From: Branchiostoma floridae
Taxonomy: Eukaryota; Chordata; Leptocardii; Amphioxiformes; Branchiostomatidae
Length of the DNA stretch: 52,497 nucleotides
NCBI RefSeq assembly: GCF_000003815.2
Contig: NC_049983.1
Coordinates: 878,447-930,943 of the forward strand
Direction of reading: 5' to 3'
The notes under the pieces are model-generated. The model saw only the letters and a program-made list of their open reading frames with translations. It did not search any database and was not told where the DNA came from. Positions 48,681 through 52,497 of this stretch are shown piece by piece; position 1 is the stretch's first letter; the number at the start of each line of letters is the position of its first letter. A program made the translations under genes and the position numbers.

Positions 48681-48780
48681 NNNNNNNNNNNNNNNNNNNN
48701 NNNNNNNNNNNNNNNNNNNNNNNNNNNNNNNNNNNNNNNNNNNNNNNNNNNNNNNNNNNNNNNNNNNNNNNNNNNNNNNN
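48681..48780. other. Assembly gap (100 N)
   Basis: Exactly 100 N. It interrupts the receptor gene after transmembrane segment 5, so any segments 6 and 7 may be hidden here. Confidence 0.98.
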
Positions 48781-49445
48781 TCCCCTTTCCCGGTTTTCTC
48801 CGGGGCTCCCTGGAAAGCCTCGGTAGTTGGGCCCATTGTGATGGAGAGAGTGACGAGTAAGGAGACAAGCAAGTTTATGTTTCTCAGAATGGCAGAAAAG
48901 GAGACACTGTTGGCAGCGTCATGCTCACATTGCAGACTGTATTCGGGCAGTCCACCGAAAGCCACGGGCGCTAGTCCGAAGAACAAGGAGAAGGCCCTGA
49001 TCACCACGATGCCCACAGCCACGCGTTTTGTAGTGACTTTGTCATGGTAGTGCAGGGGATCGCACACAAAGTAATACAGATCTACCGCCATCATGAGGTA
49101 CGTGCCACACATAGAAAGCAGACATGTTGGCGCTACCAAGAAACTACCCGAGCACCACAGATGTACCCCAGTCACATCTTGCCGGAAAAGTGCGACGATG
49201 CGGATGGGAATCAAGCAACTTGTGAAGATGATGTCGTCAACGGCAAGGTTGCAGCGAAGGAAATGGCTCGGCTTTTGCAGATTCTCTTTTTTCCAAACCA
49301 AGAAAATGAGTAGCAGTCCGCATCCTACCGACAGTACCAGGCTGATGATGAGGTAGGTCGTCTGGAGATTGCGAAATGTTGAGCCGAGGGATAGAACACG
49401 GTTGACATCATCTTCTTCTGACGGGACGTCGGTTTCTTCTTCCAT
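48781..49445 (-). CDS. Divergent rhodopsin-class (class A) GPCR, 3' truncated by gap
   Basis: 221 codons from ATG 49445 (good context, A at -3 and G at +4); a TTG 12 bp upstream is not needed. An acidic N-terminus of about 28 residues precedes five membrane segments: about 30-51, 62-87, 97-121, 140-163 and a fifth near 185-210. Class A features kept are NLAVDD in segment 2 (66-71), W97-C98 before segment 3 and C173 in loop 2 (the usual disulfide pair), and the segment 3 end AVDLYYFVCDPLHY (120-133). Several usual switch residues are replaced: DRY reads DLY (122-124), the segment 1 Asn is Cys (42), the segment 4 Trp is Arg (150), and segment 5 has no clear Pro. Ligand and coupling are unknown. 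It may be an orphan lineage-specific receptor, a non-signalling receptor or an early pseudogene; the reading frame itself is intact. Confidence 0.8.
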
Positions 49446-50639
49446 ATTGATTGTCAAAAAGCACGAAAACGCGCCACGTAGTTCATGTGTTCTCTTTTCT
49501 GGTCAGCGGTGTGGACAGTAAGACAGCGGTACATTCAGCTACTGGCGTAACACCCGATTAACTGTTGACAGAAGCTCCCCTCTGACGTCCTTGACATTTT
49601 CAGTAACTGTTGTAAGGCCACAGCAAGTAAACTTTATGGATGACATCCGCGCCCTCATTAATTTTCACCTGATTTCAGAATAAGACGAGAATTTTTTCTT
49701 CTTTGGAGACGGTCAACATGACGAAAAATGACCAAATTGAGCAAATATGTTGTGTTGTCACTTAGCCTAACGATCGTACTTGTAAAAGTGACACTTGCGA
49801 GGTACCCAGGAGAATTATAAAACTAGTTGGTTAGTTTAAAAAGTGGCACCGATATGGAAGCCATGAGCGTAGTTTACCACACAAGTGCCACTTTTACTAC
49901 ACCAGAGTACATCTTGCAATTGTATGCAGGAATAAATGCCTTGTTGGCTGTGGTACCACGTTTTGTTCATTTAGTTCTAAATTTTAGTTACAACATTTAT
50001 GGTGTCTATTTTAAAAATGTAACTATCTTGTGTTTCTACCCATCTTGATTTTTTTTCGCCCTATCTCACTATTATACAGTCTGCTGAGGGTGTCACCCAT
50101 AGAATGTACTTGTTGTGGCCTTATTTTGAAGCTTTCGATACCCATCATCACAAGATGATGAATTGATATTCATAGTAATAAATTGAGCTATTATTGTCGA
50201 ACACAAAGGAAGAATGTCTTAATTACTGCTATATTGTTGCCATATAGCATTTTATAACGACGTAACGTTAGCAGACAATAATGAGTATTGGTGGATAATC
50301 CTACAGAGATCGTTTGTATATTAGCACTGGAAAATGAAATAATCAGCTGATTGGCCCGTAGTAACTTTCAAAGACATTGCAACAGAACTTTCGGTCTGTA
50401 TGTCTGACGTTGTAGATACCTCGCCTTCTAATGGTTGGGATGATAAGTAAATGTGAATTTCCTTTACTTCTCATGAAATCTACACGCTTGTTTTATTGCA
50501 AAAGACGTCAGAAATATCAAAAGTCAAAATTAATTTCTAGTTTACAAAAATAATATAAAGTTCTAGTTTGTTTAACATCATAAACATCATAGAAGTTATA
50601 CCGTAAGAAGTTAACCCTATCCAGACTGGGCTTTTTTGG
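49446..50639. other. Receptor 5' flank and intergenic DNA
   Basis: No gene recognised. A short inverted-repeat element lies at 49782-49897 (GTAAAAGTGACACTTG and CAAGTGCCACTTTTAC, 15 of 16 bases paired). No TATA box is evident for the minus-strand receptor gene. Confidence 0.5.
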
Positions 50640-51170
50640 CTTTTCCTGCCCCCCCCCCCCTTTGCAATTTCAAAACGGCTTACTGTACGAACACCAAATT
50701 TTTAAATGCTGAAATTTTTATATCATTATGACGTATATATGACGTGTTTCAGACGTCATTTATGATTATTTTGGCTATAACGGGGAATTCTCATACCTAA
50801 ATATTTCACACAAAAAGTTTACAACAAAGGTTTCTTATCAATATTCAAGTGTTATAAGACTTCTTTTGTCAAAAGCCGACGCAAAGACGTCAAAATATGA
50901 CGTCATAAAATGACGTCATCAGTAGTTTAGCTATCCGCCATCTTGGATTATATAACGCTAAAATCCCTTGAAAATGGATGGAAAACGTTCACATGAATGT
51001 TTTCTGTAAGAAAATACCAGGTTGTGATGAAACCCGAGTGAAAATAAGTTGGTTATACTTTTCATAATGATATTGTCGGCCATCTTGGATTTTGACCTAT
51101 TACATTGGCATAATTTATGAATATTTAATTATAAATGTCACACTAAGATATGTTAGATATTAAGGATCTC
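50640..51170. repeat. Repeat block sharing CRE-like words with 45690-46900
   Basis: Contains 'caaaatatgacgtcataaaa' and 'tgacgtcatcag', plus 'gccatcttggatt' twice (50938 and 51079). It resembles the 46438-46483 segment. Noncoding. Confidence 0.45.
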
Positions 51171-51260
51171 TGGCGTCTGGCCTCATCCTATCTGCATCCT
51201 ATTTTCGGTTAATAACATTCGGCGTCAAGGACAGGATGCAGTCAACACAGTGAAGAAGAG

Positions 51261-51306
51261 CAAGGACATTCTATCAGAAAAAATTCCATCTGATAGAATG
51301 TCCTTG
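51261..51306. repeat. Perfect 17-bp inverted repeat with 12-bp loop
   Basis: CAAGGACATTCTATCAG (51261-51277) and CTGATAGAATGTCCTTG (51290-51306) are exact inverses. The loop is A-rich. There is no downstream T run, and no terminator role is implied in this eukaryotic context. Confidence 0.9.
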
Positions 51307-51330
51307 GGAAGAGGGAATGAGCTGTAACGT

Positions 51331-51620
51331 CCACTGACAGAACGTACGGGTGGTAAGTGAGCTGCCGAACTTCTTTGGGTAGACCCAGGCCAGAGGATGG
51401 GGCACTGTATCCGGTTTTCAACTTCAATGCCTAAAACAAAACGGGCAGACAAGCGAGCTTTTAATCGACGGGTGGAACATAGAGATGACGCAGATCCCAT
51501 CTCCAAAGTCTACTGACAGAACGATTAGCAAAGGTAAGCTGCCGAACTCGTCGGGTGAATCTTGAGCAGAGAGAATGCAGACACGTGTCCGGTACCGGTT
51601 TCAAAAGGCCACCGTCATTA
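51331..51620. repeat. Diverged tandem duplication, about 180 bp offset
   Basis: 'actgacagaacg', 'gagctgccgaact' or 'aagctgccgaact', and 'tatccggttttcaa' or 'ggtaccggtttcaa' occur in the same order in two blocks, starting near 51331 and 51511. Two minus-strand open frames run across them, but no protein family was recognised. Confidence 0.6.
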
Positions 51621-51977
51621 TAGGGGTGGCAGCGGCAATCATCACAATTCAACTTAGAGCTTAAATTCACCATGTTTCGTCCATAATTTTCCCCATTCTT
51701 TTCCGTATTTTCATATCTCTTTTGTGACGACCCTAACCTGATTTCATTTACAACAATAATTATAATGATAGTCCCCCATTATAATTACTGTCAACATGTA
51801 CACCAAGACATTAAAGATACCATCGATGTTATTTAAATCTTTAATACACATTATCAAATAATCTGTTAAAAACATGGCCATTGTTAGATAATGGAGCTTA
51901 CTTGGCGCTTAATTGAGCTGTTGTAATTGCACGTACTTCTATGTACCCGGACAGCTAAAACATAACATGTTAGCGAT

Positions 51978-52410
51978 TAGGGGTGGGTACCGGTACAAAA
52001 CCGGTTTTTCTTATTGGACCGGTCCGGAAAAACAGGACCTGAAAAAAATGGGTGGACCGGATGTTGGACCTATTAGAAAATAAACGGATTATACGATCAG
52101 GAATTCACGCGTTTTGGGGCTTACTGGCCGACGAAAATAATGAGAGCGAAGCAGGCTTATTTGAGTTTATTGTCATTTCTACAAAGTTTTCAAGTCAATC
52201 GTACAGAGGCAGTTAGTCTTGTAGGGTTTTAGAACGCCAGTCAAATACTCCACCAAACATATCATTTGTGGCAAAATGGACCATTGTTTTGAGTATCGTC
52301 CATACACAAGTTCTCATATACTGAATCAGGTCCAGGTTCAGGTCCGGACCTGGACCTGATCCTCTGGACCTGAACCGGACCTGAATTTTCTGTACCGGTT
52401 TCCACCCCTA
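51978..52410. mobile_element. hAT-like MITE, 433 bp
   Basis: Begins TAGGGGTGGGTACCGGTAC and ends GTACCGGTTTCCACCCCTA, inverted ends of about 19 bp with small differences. Flanks TTAGCGAT and TTAGCAAA match at 6 of 8 positions, consistent with a decayed 8-bp hAT duplication. The interior is rich in 'ggacctga' and 'tcaggtcc' words, also seen in the element at 7066-7477. Confidence 0.8.
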
Positions 52411-52497
52411 TTAGCAAAGCAACTAAGCACAAGAACTGTGCGGTCACTTATGTAAAAATGCTTTTACCCCAAATACAATGTATCCACAATTCTACAG

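Overview
The window is animal nuclear DNA. All five recognisable genes are vertebrate-type protein families. Four are split or bordered by GT-AG introns, and the spaces between exons are filled with microsatellites, minisatellites and short inverted-repeat elements. The protein set, the intron layout and the repeat style (many short MITEs, several in more than one copy) fit an invertebrate deuterostome. A cephalochordate (amphioxus, Branchiostoma) is my best guess, inferred from general resemblance and not from any search. Two runs of exactly 100 N (31569-31668 and 48681-48780) mark scaffold gaps of unknown true size, so this is draft assembly.

Layout. (1) 1286-9099, plus strand: CLN3 (battenin, a lysosomal multi-pass membrane protein), 13 exons visible; the first exon(s) lie outside the window or were not found. 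(2) 13091-21359, plus strand: a complete 10-exon, 502-residue cytochrome P450 of the CYP2 type, with a TATA box and a poly(A) signal. (3) 23402-38310, plus strand: a synaptophysin/synaptoporin-family synaptic vesicle protein, 6 coding exons, 259 residues, with a first intron of 10.4 kb. (4) 42569-43492, minus strand: a ten-finger C2H2 zinc-finger protein of 307 residues in one coding exon, with a probable noncoding first exon near 44714-44890. It converges on the synaptophysin gene. (5) 48781-49445, minus strand: the first five transmembrane segments of a divergent rhodopsin-class receptor, cut by an assembly gap; a 171-codon open frame (48167-48680) beyond the gap may belong to it.

The genes are functionally unrelated neighbours and I see no operon-like or pathway grouping. 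The notable content outside the genes is repetitive: four elements with Harbinger-like 3-bp target duplications or termini, two pogo-like elements, hAT-like elements, a nested insertion with its empty site preserved in another copy in the same window, a 630-bp purine tract in a P450 intron, and several long perfect palindromes, one cluster of which adjoins an assembly gap.

Nothing here is a clear new biological system. The items I would check first are the receptor lacking the usual class A switch residues, the CLN3 C-terminus that ends one residue short of a CaaX box, a full match to the vertebrate RE1/NRSE core, and the nested transposons. All exon borders were derived by eye from splice sites, reading-frame phase and family resemblance. 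No alignment or search was run.
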